Shown in pieces: positions 1-13,907 of a stretch of 64,000 nt of DNA. Below the pieces are notes generated by a model. The model did no database searches and was not told the origin of the DNA. It worked only from the letters and a program-made list of their open reading frames with translations. Source of the DNA: Streptomyces sp. DH12 (lineage in GTDB: Bacteria; Actinomycetota; Actinomycetes; Streptomycetales; Streptomycetaceae); contig NZ_JAHWGT010000010.1 of assembly GCF_020873895.1 (NCBI RefSeq), forward strand, positions 124,001 through 188,000, written 5' to 3'. Numbering within the stretch: position 1 is the stretch's first letter; every line of letters begins with the position of its first letter. The position numbers and the translations under genes are program-made.

Positions 1-179
1 AGCGTGCCGGTGCCCGTGTCGTCAAGGGCCTGGTGCCGCTGTCGGAGATGTTCGGCTACGTCGGCGACCTCCGCAGCAAGACCTCGGGTCGCGCAAGCTA
101 CTCGATGCAGTTCGACTCCTACGCCGAGGTTCCGCGGAACGTCGCCGAGGAGATCATCGCGAAGGCCAAGGGCGAGTAA
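1..179 (+). CDS. fusA: elongation factor G, C-terminal end (partial)
   Basis: The first 179 bases encode the last 58 residues of EF-G, the GTPase that drives ribosomal translocation; the gene enters from the left edge in the frame starting at base 3. The visible part is the end of domain V, with the conserved stretch [18 protein letters not shown] and a tail ending IIAKAKGE before TAA at 177-179. It lies 162 bp upstream of tuf, as expected for the end of the str operon (rpsL-rpsG-fusA-tuf), whose earlier genes are outside the window. Confidence 0.95.
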   Translation, partial: RAGARVVKGLVPLSEMFGYVGDLRSKTSGRASYSMQFDSYAEVPRNVAEEIIAKAKGE

Positions 180-218
180 CTCCACCGAGTTCACGCTTTA
201 GGCTTGTCACCGGATACA

Positions 219-268
219 CCGGGGCGTTCCGCCGCACACCGCGCGAGCGGAGTGACGGAACGCCCCGG
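219..268 (+). terminator. fusA-tuf intergenic hairpin
   Basis: A perfect 13-bp inverted repeat (CCGGGGCGTTCCG at 219-231, its complement at 256-268) encloses a 24-nt loop that can itself pair (CCGC with GCGG). There is no U-tract after it, so it may be a partial terminator or a processing/stability element separating fusA from tuf rather than a full stop. It would allow tuf to be expressed independently of the str operon. Confidence 0.6.
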
Positions 269-341
269 GGCCGGCATCCCAGCAAAGATCACCTGGCGCC
301 GATGAGTAAGGCGTACAGAACCACTCCACAGGAGGACCCCA

Positions 342-1535
<1,194 letters not shown>

Positions 1536-1591
1536 GCTCCGCTTGCTCGACGGCCTGAACGGCTGACCTGGTAGCTCCTGGAGCTGCACGC

Positions 1592-1625
1592 GAAGGGCCC
1601 CGCACCGTGAGGTGCGGGGCCCTTC
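1592..1625 (+). terminator. tuf (str operon) terminator
   Basis: A perfect 15-bp stem (GAAGGGCCCCGCACC, 1592-1606) closes on a GTGA tetraloop with its complement at 1611-1625, 57 bp after the tuf stop. The downstream gene is on the other strand, so the hairpin may serve both directions. Confidence 0.85.
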
Positions 1626-1709
1626 GTCGTTCCCGTTCCGTCGTTCCCGTTCCGCTCCCGGTGCTTCCGGCGCGGCCGGGGGCCGGTGGGTGCCGGTGGG
1701 GGCGCCCGG

Positions 1710-3902
1710 TCAGGCCGTGTCGGTGTGGGCCGACCACGACCAGGGGTACGCGTCCGCGCCGAGGCCGACCGCCGTCGCCCCCTTCGGGCCCAGGTGCAGC
1801 GTCGTCGGCTCCAGGGCGGTGACCCCCTGCGCGCGGACCGCGGTACGGCCGCCGACGTGCAGCTGGACGCGGCCGCGTAGGTCGCGGCCGAGGAGGACCG
1901 GGCCCCGCGGCGTACCGGTGGCGGTGACCGCGCCGTACCCGTCGAAGCGCGGTACGGGCAGCCGGCCCCCGTCGACCCGGACGGCCGTGAGTTCCTCGCG
2001 GGCCGGCTGCCGGTAGTACAGGGCGAGGTCGCCCGCGGGGGTGGTCGCCACGTCGACCGGCCCGCCCGGTACGGGCAGGGCGCCGCCGGGCCGGAAGGCG
2101 ACCGGCCCGCCGGCCGCGTCCTGCGCCCAGTGGTGCACGGTGTCCCGCCCGGCGGCGAAGAGGTGCACCAGACCGCGCCCGTCGACCGCGGCGGACAGCC
2201 CGTCCTGGACCTCGGCGCCGCCCGCGTCCCGCCAGCGGGACCACGTGCCGTCGGCCTCGCGGACGCGGGTGCTGACGCCCTTGTCCGCGTTGCGCACGAA
2301 GAGGTGGACGCGCCCGTCGGGGGCCGTCACCGCGACCGGCACGCCCACGCGGCGGCCGCGGTCGTCGCCGCGCTCGGGGTTGCCCAGGCCCGCCCAGGCG
2401 AGGAACGGCCCGCCCGGGGCCCGCTGCTCCAGCACCACGACCTCGCGCTCGTTGGCGCCGCCGTGCCCGCCGAGGGCGGCGAACCGCAGCCCGAACAGCA
2501 GCTGCCGGCCGTCGAGCAGGGTCGCCGTGCCGAGCCCCGGGGCGAGGGGGCCGCCGCCCAGGTCGGTCGGGTCGCCCCACTGTCCGCTGCCCGGCTCCGT
2601 CTCCTGCCAGCACACCGCGCGCAGCCCCAGCACCCCGTACACGCGCAGCCGCCCGTCCGGGCCGGTCGCGACGACCGGGCCCGGGCCGGGGTAGCGGTGG
2701 TGGGTGGAGCGGACCCAGCCCTTCTTGTTGGTGAGCGGGCGGGTGCCGCCGACCATGTAGTCGCCGCAGCCCGCGCTGTTGCCGCACTGCCACGACGGGT
2801 CGCCGCCGTACGGGACGAGGTGGGCGGCCTTCTCGCGCAGGACCGGCTCGGGGAGGTTCTTGGGCCAGTGGCGGTTGTAGTAGCCGCGGAACGAGGTGGC
2901 CACGAACCCCGGTATCGCCCCGCCGTCGCCGGTGGCCTCGGCGACCCAGCGGACCAGCGCGGCCCAGCTGAAGGAGGCGACGGCGGTGTGGTCGGCGTGG
3001 TCGGAGTACCCCGGCTGCTCGGAGTCCTTCTTGCGGGTCGCCTCGTCGCTGTGCTGGATGTCGGGGTCCGGGTCGAGCGTGTGGACGACGGTCGGCCGGT
3101 AGCGCTCCAGCAGCCCGACGAGCACGTCCACCAGGCCGTCGTAGTCGTAGTCGCTGGCGCGGCGGACGGGGGAGCCGGTGGCGAGGACGGTCCGCAGGCC
3201 CAGCGCGCGGTCCTGCCACAGGGCGGGCAGCGCCATCCAGCGGCGCGGAGTGTGCATGGGGAGGTTGAGGAAGACGAGCTCGACGCGGCGGGTGCCGTGC
3301 GTGAGGGTGTTGATCTCGGCCTCGCGGTCGCCGCGGAGGGTGACGACGGCCTTGTGCCAGGGGGTGAACTTGTCCAGGCCGATCATCTCGGCGTACGCCT
3401 GGCGCAGGCCCTGGTGGCGGGCGGAGGAGTAGGCGGCCCGGTCGGCGACGGGCTCGGTCCGGCTGCCGGGGACGTGGTTCTTGCCCGTGTGCTCGCCGGC
3501 GGAGACGTACACGCAGACGAGGGGGACGCCGGCGTCGACCATGCGCCGGCAGTCGGGGTTCATGAAGTACAGGTCGTCGTCCGGGTGCGCCAGGACCTGC
3601 ATGAGCTGCGCCCGCCGCGAGCTGGTGATCGGCATGCCGGGGGCCGGGTCGGCGGTGGGCCCGCCGCGGCGCGGGGCGGGGACGGAGCAGCCGGTGAGGC
3701 CCGCGGCGCCGACCGTTCCGGCGAGGGCGGTGGCGGCGGCGGTGGCGAGGGTGCGGCGCCGGCTCGGGCCGCGGGGCGCGGGGGAGGGGCGGTCGGCCGC
3801 GGTGCGGTCGGTGGCGGGGGGCGTCCGGCCGGCCCGGCCGGTCCGCGCGCCGCCGTCCCGGAACACGGCAGCGCGAGGCCGGCCCCCCGGTATGTCGTTC
3901 AC
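1710..3902 (-). CDS. secreted PIG-L family deacetylase with C-terminal lectin-like propeller
   Basis: A 730-residue exported protein with an N-terminal PIG-L/LmbE (MshB-like) zinc deacetylase fold. The metal motif AHPDDD is at 105-110 and a second His-rich motif, DHADH, is near 301-305. The N-terminus has SRRRT at 47-51, a hydrophobic stretch and a lipobox (LTGC, Cys72), which suggests a Tat-exported lipoprotein. The C-terminal ~370 residues contain repeated blades of the type APDGRVHLF and DGRGLVHLF, as in PLL/sialidase-like beta-propellers, probably for sugar binding. I chose GTG at 3902 because GGGGG lies just upstream; an in-frame ATG at 4031 would add 43 low-complexity residues. Substrate unknown; the family removes N-acetyl groups from glycans. 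It is divergent from the MarR gene at 4147. Confidence 0.8.
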   Translation of the reverse strand: MNDIPGGRPRAAVFRDGGARTGRAGRTPPATDRTAADRPSPAPRGPSRRRTLATAAATALAGTVGAAGLTGCSVPAPRRGGPTADPAPGMPITSSRRAQLMQVLAHPDDDLYFMNPDCRRMVDAGVPLVCVYVSAGEHTGKNHVPGSRTEPVADRAAYSSARHQGLRQAYAEMIGLDKFTPWHKAVVTLRGDREAEINTLTHGTRRVELVFLNLPMHTPRRWMALPALWQDRALGLRTVLATGSPVRRASDYDYDGLVDVLVGLLERYRPTVVHTLDPDPDIQHSDEATRKKDSEQPGYSDHADHTAVASFSWAALVRWVAEATGDGGAIPGFVATSFRGYYNRHWPKNLPEPVLREKAAHLVPYGGDPSWQCGNSAGCGDYMVGGTRPLTNKKGWVRSTHHRYPGPGPVVATGPDGRLRVYGVLGLRAVCWQETEPGSGQWGDPTDLGGGPLAPGLGTATLLDGRQLLFGLRFAALGGHGGANEREVVVLEQRAPGGPFLAWAGLGNPERGDDRGRRVGVPVAVTAPDGRVHLFVRNADKGVSTRVREADGTWSRWRDAGGAEVQDGLSAAVDGRGLVHLFAAGRDTVHHWAQDAAGGPVAFRPGGALPVPGGPVDVATTPAGDLALYYRQPAREELTAVRVDGGRLPVPRFDGYGAVTATGTPRGPVLLGRDLRGRVQLHVGGRTAVRAQGVTALEPTTLHLGPKGATAVGLGADAYPWSWSAHTDTA

Positions 3903-4146
3903 TTGTGCCCCCGTACTGCTGCTGCGGCGGATGCTGCTGGTGGTGCTGGTGGTGCCTGGGTGGTGAGCTGGGAGTGGCGGTCGAGGCGCTGGTCGAAGCG
4001 CCCTCCGGTCAGCTAGACGGATTATCGACACCGTGGGTTGCCCGGGGCGCGGCGGGGTGTTCAGCGGGGGAGCGGGGCGGTCCGGGGCGAGCGCGGGGAC
4101 GGTCCGCGGTTGACCTCAAGTCGGGTCGAGGTCCTAGCGTCGAGGC

Positions 4147-4674
4147 ATGACCACGACACGCCTCACCCCCGCCGTCGCCGATCCGGACGCCACCGACGCC
4201 GAACTAGCCGCGCAGCCCGTCGGCTACTGGAGCGGTACGGCCCACCGGGCGGTCATCACCTACCTCCGTGACGCCATGGCCCGCCTCGACGTCACCCAAC
4301 CCCAGTGGTGGTCCCTCAACCGGGTCCTCGCCGCCGGAGAGGACGGTGTGGCCCGCGCGGAGGTCGCCGTACTCCTCGCGGAGGTCGCGGACGGCCCCCG
4401 GGAGGTGCCGCGCGCCCTCGACCAGCTCCTGCACCGCGGTTGGATCGCCGCCGGCCCGGCCGGTGCCCTGCGCATCACGGACGCGGGCCGGGAGGCCCAC
4501 GCCCGGATCAAGCAGCTCGTCACGCGGTTGCGGGCGGAGGTCCACGAGGGCGTACCGGACGAGGAGTACGCGGCGGCGCTGCGCGTGCTGCGCCGGATCG
4601 CGGCGAACGCGGCGGCGGCCTCGGCGAAGGCGAAGGCGGAGGCGGAGTCGGGAGCCGAGGCTTCCGTGGGCTGA
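4147..4674 (+). CDS. MarR-family winged-helix regulator
   Basis: A 175-residue DNA-binding protein. Helices around AHRAVITYLRDAMARL, followed by WWSLNRVLAAGEDGVARAEV and a wing near GWIAAGPAGALRITDAGR, match the MarR fold. Binding of a small ligand or oxidation normally releases MarR proteins from operators. The C-terminus ends in an Ala/Lys/Glu-rich tail. It is divergently arranged with the PIG-L deacetylase (about 245 bp between the starts), so that gene is the natural candidate target. It converges on the RNA-repair cassette. Ligand not inferable. Confidence 0.75.
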   Translation: MTTTRLTPAVADPDATDAELAAQPVGYWSGTAHRAVITYLRDAMARLDVTQPQWWSLNRVLAAGEDGVARAEVAVLLAEVADGPREVPRALDQLLHRGWIAAGPAGALRITDAGREAHARIKQLVTRLRAEVHEGVPDEEYAAALRVLRRIAANAAAASAKAKAEAESGAEASVG

Positions 4675-4747
4675 GGTTTGCTGGGCTGGCGCGGGGGGCC
4701 GTCGGCGTCCGGTCGGGGCCGGGCGCCGGGGACGCCGCAGGCCGGCT

Positions 4748-7999
<3,252 letters not shown>

Positions 8000-9757
8000 C
8001 TACGCCTCCTCCTCCACGGTGCCGCGCGCGCCGATGTACCAGGTGCGGTGCGCCTGGCCCGGGTACGGCGGCACGAACCGGCGCAGCTGCGCGGCGAGCA
8101 CCCCGGCCGGTACGGGGTGCTGCCGCACGGCGTTGCGCCGTACCAGCTCCTCCTCGTCGACCAGCACCACCGCGTGGGTCAGCAGCGCGTCCCGGCGGCG
8201 GGCCACGCCGTGGACCAGGGAGCGCTGGTGCGGGTTGAGCGAGGTGGCGTCCCAGACGACGGTCCCGCCGACGGGGGCGGCGGCGGTGAGGGCCGCGTCG
8301 AGCCGCTCCAGGGCCGTCCGCAGCACGGCGCCGCCCCCGCGCTGGTCGGCGCGGTCGCCCCGCTCCTCGCGGACCGCGTCCGGCGAGACGTACGCGCCCA
8401 CCCCGGGCAGGCCGCGCGCGAAGGTGCTCTTGCCGCTGCCCGACGGCCCGACCAGGTGCACGAGACGCGGGAAGCGCCCGTCCCGCAGGCGCCAGGTGGC
8501 GGCGACGGCCTCCTCGGGCGCGGTCACGCGCCCGAGCGCGCGCAGCTCGCGCGCCTCGCCCCGACACCGCGCCGCCACGTCCGGCTCCAGTCCGGCGAAC
8601 GGGTCCTCCGCGTACGCCCCCTCGGGCCCGCCCGGCAGCCCGCGCAGCTCCTGCGCGAACAGCGCCGACCACTCCACCTGCTCCCGCTCCGGCGCCCCCG
8701 CCGCGGTGGCCGCCGCGACGGCGTGCAGGACGCGCAGGTCGGCGGCGTACGACAGGCGTACGAGTCCGGCGGCTCGCTCGTCGTCCGGGTACGGGCGGTG
8801 CAGCGCCCCCTGGAGGCCCACCAGGTCGGCGACGCGCCGGGCCGCCGGCAGCCCCACGGTCGGCGCCAGCCGCCCGGCGAGCGGGCCGCGCCGCTCCCGG
8901 TGCAGCAGCGCCGCCAGCACCCCGGCGAGCCGCGCGTCCCCGCCCACCGACGGCGGGACGACGCCGCCGTCACCGCCGTCCCCGACGCCGCCGTCACCGC
9001 CGGCCTCGCCGAGCCGCGCGGCGGCCTCGGCGGCGGCCGCGGCGTCACCGTCGGCCACGCCCACCGCGGCGAGCAGCGCCCCCGCGTCGGGCGCCGCCCC
9101 GGACCGCACGTCCCACAGGGCGGCGGACACCCCCAGGCCGTTCGGCGTGACCGCGGCGTGCATCCAGTGCGTACCGGTCCGCACGTGCGCGGCCCGCACC
9201 CACTTCGCGACCCGCCGCCCGAACTCCGCCGCCGGGAAGCCCTCGGCGGTCCGGACGACGTACCCCTCCTGCCGGGCGGTGTCCACCCGCAGCCGCCGGA
9301 GCGCCCGCTCGTCGAAGACCCCGCGCCACAGCACGCGCGGCACGGGCACCCCCAGCCCCCGCAGGAACACCACCGTCCGGTCCCAGTCCAGGCAGCGCCC
9401 CCGCCCGTCCCACACGGAGAAGCCGTAGAAGTAGCCGTCCAGCGCGTCGTACGCGAGCGAGTGGCGGGCGTAGAGGTTCTCGCCGCACACCCGCCACCCC
9501 GCCGGGACGGCGTGCCCGACGCGCGCCTGCAGCGCCTTGACCCACGCCCGCGACGGGTGGTGCGCCGAGTCGAGGGACCGCGCGTGGAGCCCGTCGGCGT
9601 ACAGGGTGGTGTTCTCCCCGTCGAGCTTCTCGGTGACCACCACCTCCCGCCCGGCGAACCCCGACAGGTCGGCGGCCCGGACGTCGTCCCCCGCCACCCC
9701 CGGCGACCAGGGCAGGTGCGGCGTGCGCGGATAGTGGGTGCGCTGCTGCGCGGCCAT
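8000..9757 (-). CDS. RNA ligase fused to polynucleotide kinase
   Basis: A 585-residue two-domain enzyme. Residues 35-210 carry ATP-dependent RNA ligase motifs: KLDGEN with nucleophile Lys44, GENLYARHS (92-100), YFYGFSVWD (109-117), EGYVVR (164-169) and AKWVR (184-188). The middle (215-425) is Ala/Asp/Gly-rich and helical. Residues 430-585 are a P-loop kinase: GPSGSGKST (437-445), VVWDATSLN and a lid-like RRNAVRQHPVP, as in polynucleotide kinases that repair 5'-OH ends. It is the first gene of the cassette; its TAG directly precedes the GTG of the next gene. Start ATG at 9757 with GGGGG upstream; a TACAGT -10-like hexamer on the minus strand lies at 9796-9801. It should phosphorylate and seal broken RNA; the natural substrate is unknown. 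Confidence 0.85.
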   Translation of the reverse strand: MAAQQRTHYPRTPHLPWSPGVAGDDVRAADLSGFAGREVVVTEKLDGENTTLYADGLHARSLDSAHHPSRAWVKALQARVGHAVPAGWRVCGENLYARHSLAYDALDGYFYGFSVWDGRGRCLDWDRTVVFLRGLGVPVPRVLWRGVFDERALRRLRVDTARQEGYVVRTAEGFPAAEFGRRVAKWVRAAHVRTGTHWMHAAVTPNGLGVSAALWDVRSGAAPDAGALLAAVGVADGDAAAAAEAAARLGEAGGDGGVGDGGDGGVVPPSVGGDARLAGVLAALLHRERRGPLAGRLAPTVGLPAARRVADLVGLQGALHRPYPDDERAAGLVRLSYAADLRVLHAVAAATAAGAPEREQVEWSALFAQELRGLPGGPEGAYAEDPFAGLEPDVAARCRGEARELRALGRVTAPEEAVAATWRLRDGRFPRLVHLVGPSGSGKSTFARGLPGVGAYVSPDAVREERGDRADQRGGGAVLRTALERLDAALTAAAPVGGTVVWDATSLNPHQRSLVHGVARRRDALLTHAVVLVDEEELVRRNAVRQHPVPAGVLAAQLRRFVPPYPGQAHRTWYIGARGTVEEEA

Positions 9758-10387
9758 GGCGATCGACCCCCGTCGGTCTGGTGAGGTGCCCGGTCACTGT
9801 AGGAGTCGCCCCGGCGCCGTACGACCGATTAACCCGGCGCCCGCGGCGTGCCCGAGCCGCGCCGGTGGCGGCCGTGGGGCAGGCGGGGCGCGGGCTTCGA
9901 AGGGGGCCGGAGGGGTCGGGCGACCGCCCGGGAAGGCACCACGAGGGCCGGGCGGCGGCCGGCCGGAGGTCGGGTGCGGGCGGCTCGCCCGCGTGCCCCA
10001 GTTTGATCAGCAGGCGCCCCGGGGTATTCTCTTCGGCTCGATTGGCTTTGAGGCTGCCCCGTATGGCAGACTGTCCGGGTTGCTCGGTTGAGTGCCGATG
10101 CTGCGCGCCTCCCGCCGGGAGGACCGGAAGCGAGTCCCACAGTACTCGTCGTCCCTGCGTGGGGCGGACGTACGGGAATCTTCCGGGAAGTGTCAGCGGG
10201 GCCCCGACCAGGCACCCGGTGGGTGTCTCCCCCGGACCCGCGGTCACAGGCCCGCACCCCCTTGGTTGGGAAATCCTTCGGGAGATCTTCGTAGAGGGAG
10301 CGCGACACGCCCGACCGCGTGGGTCGGAGAAGACACGAAGCCCACCAGGTTCCAGAGCGTTACGAGAGACAGGACTACTGAGTAGCC
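9758..10387. other. 630-bp divergent intergenic region with S10 leader
   Basis: This gap separates the leftward ligase gene from rightward rpsJ. The left ~250 bp are GC-rich without a gene. From about 10000 the composition changes to a promoter-like region (see 10003-10030). It is followed by a predicted ~350-nt leader containing short hairpins such as CCTCCC-GCC-GGGAGG near 10109 and CACCC-GG-TGGGTG near 10217. No coding sequence or known riboswitch is apparent. Confidence 0.6.
10003..10030 (+). promoter_or_regulatory. candidate S10 operon promoter
   Basis: TTGATC (10003-10008), a 16-bp spacer and TATTCT (10025-10030) resemble a principal-sigma (HrdB) promoter. The same -10 hexamer, TATTCT, is used at the rplM promoter candidate (30629-30634). 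The distance to rpsJ implies a long leader of about 350 nt. Assigned by motif only. Confidence 0.4.
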
Positions 10388-10696
10388 ATGGCGGGACAGA
10401 AGATCCGCATCCGGCTCAAGGCCTACGACCACGAGGTCATCGACTCCTCGGCGAAGAAGATCGTCGAGACGGTGACGCGCACTGGTGCGTCGGTCGCGGG
10501 CCCGGTGCCGCTGCCCACTGAGAAGAACGTGTACTGCGTCATCAAGTCGCCGCACAAGTACAAGGACTCGCGCGAGCACTTCGAGATGCGCACGCACAAG
10601 CGCCTCATCGACATCCTCGACCCCACGCCGAAGACGGTCGACTCGCTCATGCGTCTCGACCTGCCGGCGGGCGTCGACATCGAGATCAAGCTCTGA
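10388..10696 (+). CDS. rpsJ: 30S ribosomal protein S10
   Basis: The 102-residue S10 protein of the small-subunit head ([20 protein letters not shown]) has family-standard length, with the conserved loop [13 protein letters not shown]. It is the first gene of the S10 cluster, 14 bp before rplC. S10 is also known as the transcription antitermination factor NusE. Start ATG at 10388, close after ACTGAGTAGCC; the SD is weak. Confidence 0.98.
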   Translation: MAGQKIRIRLKAYDHEVIDSSAKKIVETVTRTGASVAGPVPLPTEKNVYCVIKSPHKYKDSREHFEMRTHKRLIDILDPTPKTVDSLMRLDLPAGVDIEIKL

Positions 10697-10709
10697 GGTG
10701 ACGCGCGAG

Positions 10710-11354
10710 ATGGCTAAGAACATTAAGGGCGTCCTGGGCGAGAAGCTCGGCATGACCCAGGTCTGGGACGAGAACAACCGGGTCGTCCCGGTCACCGTCG
10801 TCAAGGCCGGGCCGTGCGTCGTCACCCAGGTCCGCACGAACGACACGGACGGCTACGAGTCGGTCCAGATCGCCTTCGGCGAGATCGACCCGCGCAAGGT
10901 GAACAAGCCCCTCAAGGGTCACTTCGCCAAGGCCGACGTCACCCCGCGCCGCCACCTGGTGGAGCTGCGTACCGCTGACGCCAGCGAGTACACGCTCGGC
11001 CAGGAGATCACCGCTGCCGTGTTCGAGTCGGGCGTCAAGGTCGACGTCACCGGCAAGAGCAAGGGCAAGGGCTTCGCCGGTGTCATGAAGCGTCACAACT
11101 TCAAGGGCCTCGGCGCCGGTCACGGCACCCAGCGCAAGCACCGCTCGCCCGGTTCCATCGGTGGCTGCGCCACCCCGGGCCGCGTGTTCAAGGGCCTCCG
11201 CATGGCGGGCCGCATGGGCAACGAGCGGGTCACCACCCAGAACCTGACCGTCCACGCCGTTGACGCGGAGAAGGGTCTGCTGCTCATCAAGGGCGCGGTC
11301 CCGGGTCCGAACGGCGGCCTCGTCCTGGTCCGTACCGCGGCCAAGGGGGCCTGA
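10710..11354 (+). CDS. rplC: 50S ribosomal protein L3
   Basis: The 214-residue L3 binds 23S rRNA near the peptidyl-transferase centre. It starts [20 protein letters not shown] and contains the conserved [13 protein letters not shown] loop, whose extension reaches the active centre. I chose ATG at 10710 because it gives the family length and follows GAGGTGA; an upstream in-frame extension into rpsJ lacks similarity. rplD follows after 7 bp. Confidence 0.97.
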   Translation: MAKNIKGVLGEKLGMTQVWDENNRVVPVTVVKAGPCVVTQVRTNDTDGYESVQIAFGEIDPRKVNKPLKGHFAKADVTPRRHLVELRTADASEYTLGQEITAAVFESGVKVDVTGKSKGKGFAGVMKRHNFKGLGAGHGTQRKHRSPGSIGGCATPGRVFKGLRMAGRMGNERVTTQNLTVHAVDAEKGLLLIKGAVPGPNGGLVLVRTAAKGA

Positions 11355-11361
11355 GGTAACG

Positions 11362-12012
11362 ATGAGCACCATTGACATCCTTTCGCCGGCAGGCGACAAG
11401 GCCGGTACCGTCGAGCTCCCCGCGGAGATCTTCGACGCGAAGACCAGCGTTCCGCTGATCCACCAGGTCGTCGTCGCACAGCTGGCCGCTGCCCGTCAGG
11501 GCACGCACAAGACCAAGACCCGTGGCGAAGTCCGCGGTGGCGGCAAGAAGCCGTACCGCCAGAAGGGCACCGGCCGCGCCCGCCAGGGTTCGACCCGTGC
11601 GCCGCAGTTCGCCGGCGGTGGCGTCGTCCACGGCCCCGTGCCGCGTGACTACTCGCAGCGCACCCCGAAGAAGATGAAGGCCGCCGCCCTCCGCGGTGCC
11701 CTCTCGGACCGGGCGCGTCACTCCCGCATCCACGTCGTCACCGGCGTGGTCGAGGGCGAGGTCTCCACCAAGGCCGCCAAGACGCTGTTCGGCAAGATCT
11801 CGGAGCGCAAGAACCTGCTCCTGGTCGTCGACCGCGCCGACGAGGCCGCGTGGCTCTCCGCCCGCAACCTGCCCCAGGTTCACATCCTGGAGCCGGGCCA
11901 GCTGAACACGTACGACGTGATCGTCTCCGACGACGTGGTCTTCACCAAGGCCGCTTTCGAGTCCTTCGTGTCTGGCCCCCAGACCGCTGAGACCGAAGGG
12001 AGCGACGCCTGA
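11362..12012 (+). CDS. rplD: 50S ribosomal protein L4
   Basis: The 216-residue L4 begins [15 protein letters not shown] and carries the exit-tunnel loop [20 protein letters not shown], rich in Arg, Gly and Lys. ATG at 11362 follows CTGAGGTAACG. In many bacteria L4 represses its own operon. No E. coli-type S10 leader is recognisable here, so that control is not inferred. It overlaps rplW by one base (TGATG). Confidence 0.97.
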   Translation: MSTIDILSPAGDKAGTVELPAEIFDAKTSVPLIHQVVVAQLAAARQGTHKTKTRGEVRGGGKKPYRQKGTGRARQGSTRAPQFAGGGVVHGPVPRDYSQRTPKKMKAAALRGALSDRARHSRIHVVTGVVEGEVSTKAAKTLFGKISERKNLLLVVDRADEAAWLSARNLPQVHILEPGQLNTYDVIVSDDVVFTKAAFESFVSGPQTAETEGSDA

Positions 12013-12338
12013 TGACTGAGGCCGTCGTCACCAGCAAGACCTTCTCGGACCCGCGCGACATTCTCGTCAAGCCGGTCGTCTCCGAGAAGAGCTACGCGCT
12101 GCTGGACGAGAACAAGTACACGTTCATCGTCGACCCGCGCGCCAACAAGACCCAGATCAAGCAGGCCGTCGAGGCGGTCTGGCCGGCGGTCAAGGTCGTC
12201 GGGGTCAACACGATCAACCGTCAGGGCAAGCGCAAGCGCACCCGCACCGGTTTCGGCAAGCGCGCCAACACCAAGCGCGCCATCGTGACCCTTGCCGAGG
12301 GCAGCCGTATCGACATCTTCGGCGGTCCGACCGCCTAA
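12012..12338 (+). CDS. rplW: 50S ribosomal protein L23
   Basis: The 108-residue L23 sits at the tunnel exit, where trigger factor and SRP dock. The core [19 protein letters not shown] is preceded by a short actinobacterial N-terminal extension ([16 protein letters not shown]). Its ATG overlaps the rplD stop, indicating translational coupling. Confidence 0.97.
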   Translation: MTEAVVTSKTFSDPRDILVKPVVSEKSYALLDENKYTFIVDPRANKTQIKQAVEAVWPAVKVVGVNTINRQGKRKRTRTGFGKRANTKRAIVTLAEGSRIDIFGGPTA

Positions 12339-12379
12339 GGGCGGTCTGGATCGTCCGAATATCGGACGAGGACTGAGAA

Positions 12380-13216
12380 ATGGGTATCCGCAAGTACAAG
12401 CCGACGACTCCGGGCCGTCGTGGCTCCAGCGTCGCCGACTTTGTCGAGATCACGCGGTCCACGCCGGAGAAGTCGCTGGTCCGCCCCCTGCACAGCAAGG
12501 GCGGCCGTAACAACACCGGTCGTGTGACCGTCCGCCACCAGGGCGGTGGCCACAAGCGCGCCTACCGAGTGATCGACTTCCGTCGTCACGACAAGGACGG
12601 CGTGCCGGCGAAGGTCGCTCACATCGAGTACGACCCCAACCGCACCGCGCGCATCGCGCTCCTGCACTACGCGGACGGCGAGAAGCGCTACATCATCGCC
12701 CCCCGTGGCCTCAACCAGGGCGACCGGATCGAGAACGGTCCCGGCGCCGACATCAAGCCCGGCAACAACCTGGCGCTGCGCAACATCCCGGTCGGTACCA
12801 CGATCCACGCGATCGAGCTCCGTCCCGGCGGCGGCGCCAAGTTCGCCCGCTCCGCGGGTGCCTCCGTGCAGCTGCTCGCGAAGGAGGGCTCGATGGCCCA
12901 CCTCCGCATGCCGTCCGGTGAGATCCGCCTGGTCGACGCCCGCTGCCGCGCCACCATCGGCGAGGTCGGCAACGCCGAGCAGTCGAACATCAACTGGGGC
13001 AAGGCCGGCCGCAAGCGCTGGCTGGGCGTTCGCCCGACCGTCCGTGGTGTCGCCATGAACCCGGTCGACCACCCGCACGGTGGTGGTGAGGGCAAGACCT
13101 CCGGTGGTCGCCACCCGGTCTCCCCGTGGGGTCAGAAGGAGGGTCGTACTCGTTCTCCCAAGAAGGCGAGCAACAAGTACATCGTCCGCCGCCGCAAGAC
13201 GAACAAGAAGCGCTAG
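12380..13216 (+). CDS. rplB: 50S ribosomal protein L2
   Basis: The 278-residue L2 is needed for subunit association and peptidyl transfer. Conserved features are [15 protein letters not shown] at the start and the signature [21 protein letters not shown] near the C-terminus, which includes the His residue close to the active centre. A 41-bp gap follows rplW, and GAGGACTGAG provides the SD. Standard length. Confidence 0.98.
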   Translation: MGIRKYKPTTPGRRGSSVADFVEITRSTPEKSLVRPLHSKGGRNNTGRVTVRHQGGGHKRAYRVIDFRRHDKDGVPAKVAHIEYDPNRTARIALLHYADGEKRYIIAPRGLNQGDRIENGPGADIKPGNNLALRNIPVGTTIHAIELRPGGGAKFARSAGASVQLLAKEGSMAHLRMPSGEIRLVDARCRATIGEVGNAEQSNINWGKAGRKRWLGVRPTVRGVAMNPVDHPHGGGEGKTSGGRHPVSPWGQKEGRTRSPKKASNKYIVRRRKTNKKR

Positions 13217-13228
13217 GAGCGGGTTTAG

Positions 13229-13510
13229 ATGCCGCGTAGTCTCAAGAAGGGGCCCTTCGTCGACGACCACCTGATCAAGAAGGTGGACACTCAGAACGAA
13301 GCCGGCACCAAGAACGTCATCAAGACCTGGTCCCGTCGCTCGATGATCGTCCCGGCCATGCTCGGCCACACGATCGCGGTGCACAACGGCAAGACCCACA
13401 TCCCGGTGTTCGTCACCGAGTCGATGGTCGGCCACAAGCTCGGCGAGTTCTCGCCGACGCGCACCTTCCGGGGTCACGTCAAGGACGACCGGAAGTCGAA
13501 GCGCCGCTAA
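13229..13510 (+). CDS. rpsS: 30S ribosomal protein S19
   Basis: The 93-residue S19 of the 30S head binds 16S rRNA together with S13. Family hallmarks [15 protein letters not shown] and the C-terminal [16 protein letters not shown] are intact. The start follows GGAGCGGG. It lies 12 bp after rplB. Confidence 0.98.
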   Translation: MPRSLKKGPFVDDHLIKKVDTQNEAGTKNVIKTWSRRSMIVPAMLGHTIAVHNGKTHIPVFVTESMVGHKLGEFSPTRTFRGHVKDDRKSKRR

Positions 13511-13526
13511 CGCGGGGTGAAAGACC

Positions 13527-13907
13527 ATGACGAACGTGTCAGACACTGAAGGGACAACCATGGAAGCCAGGGCCCAGGCGCGGTACATCCGCGTCACGCC
13601 CATGAAGGCCCGCCGCGTGGTGGACCTCATCCGTGGCATGGATGCCACGGAGGCTCAGGCGGTCCTGCGTTTCGCCCCGCAGGCCGCCAGTGTGCCGGTC
13701 GGCAAGGTGCTGGACAGCGCCATCGCCAACGCCGCGCACAACTACGACCACACGGACGCCTCCTCGCTGTTCATCAGCGAGGCGTACGTCGACGAGGGCC
13801 CGACCCTGAAGCGGTTCCGGCCGCGCGCCCAGGGTCGTGCCTACCGGATCCGCAAGCGGACCAGCCACATCACCGTGGTCGTCAGCAGCAAGGAAGGAAC
13901 CCGGTAA
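13527..13907 (+). CDS. rplV: 50S ribosomal protein L22
   Basis: L22 lines the nascent-peptide tunnel with L4. The conserved protein begins [20 protein letters not shown] and ends in [13 protein letters not shown]. Two starts are possible: ATG 13527 (126 residues, extra [13 protein letters not shown]-like GGGGTGA) and ATG 13560 (115 residues, preceded by AAGGGA at good spacing). The shorter form has the better ribosome site; the longer is kept as the outer boundary. The stop overlaps rpsC (TAATG). Confidence 0.95.
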   Translation: MTNVSDTEGTTMEARAQARYIRVTPMKARRVVDLIRGMDATEAQAVLRFAPQAASVPVGKVLDSAIANAAHNYDHTDASSLFISEAYVDEGPTLKRFRPRAQGRAYRIRKRTSHITVVVSSKEGTR

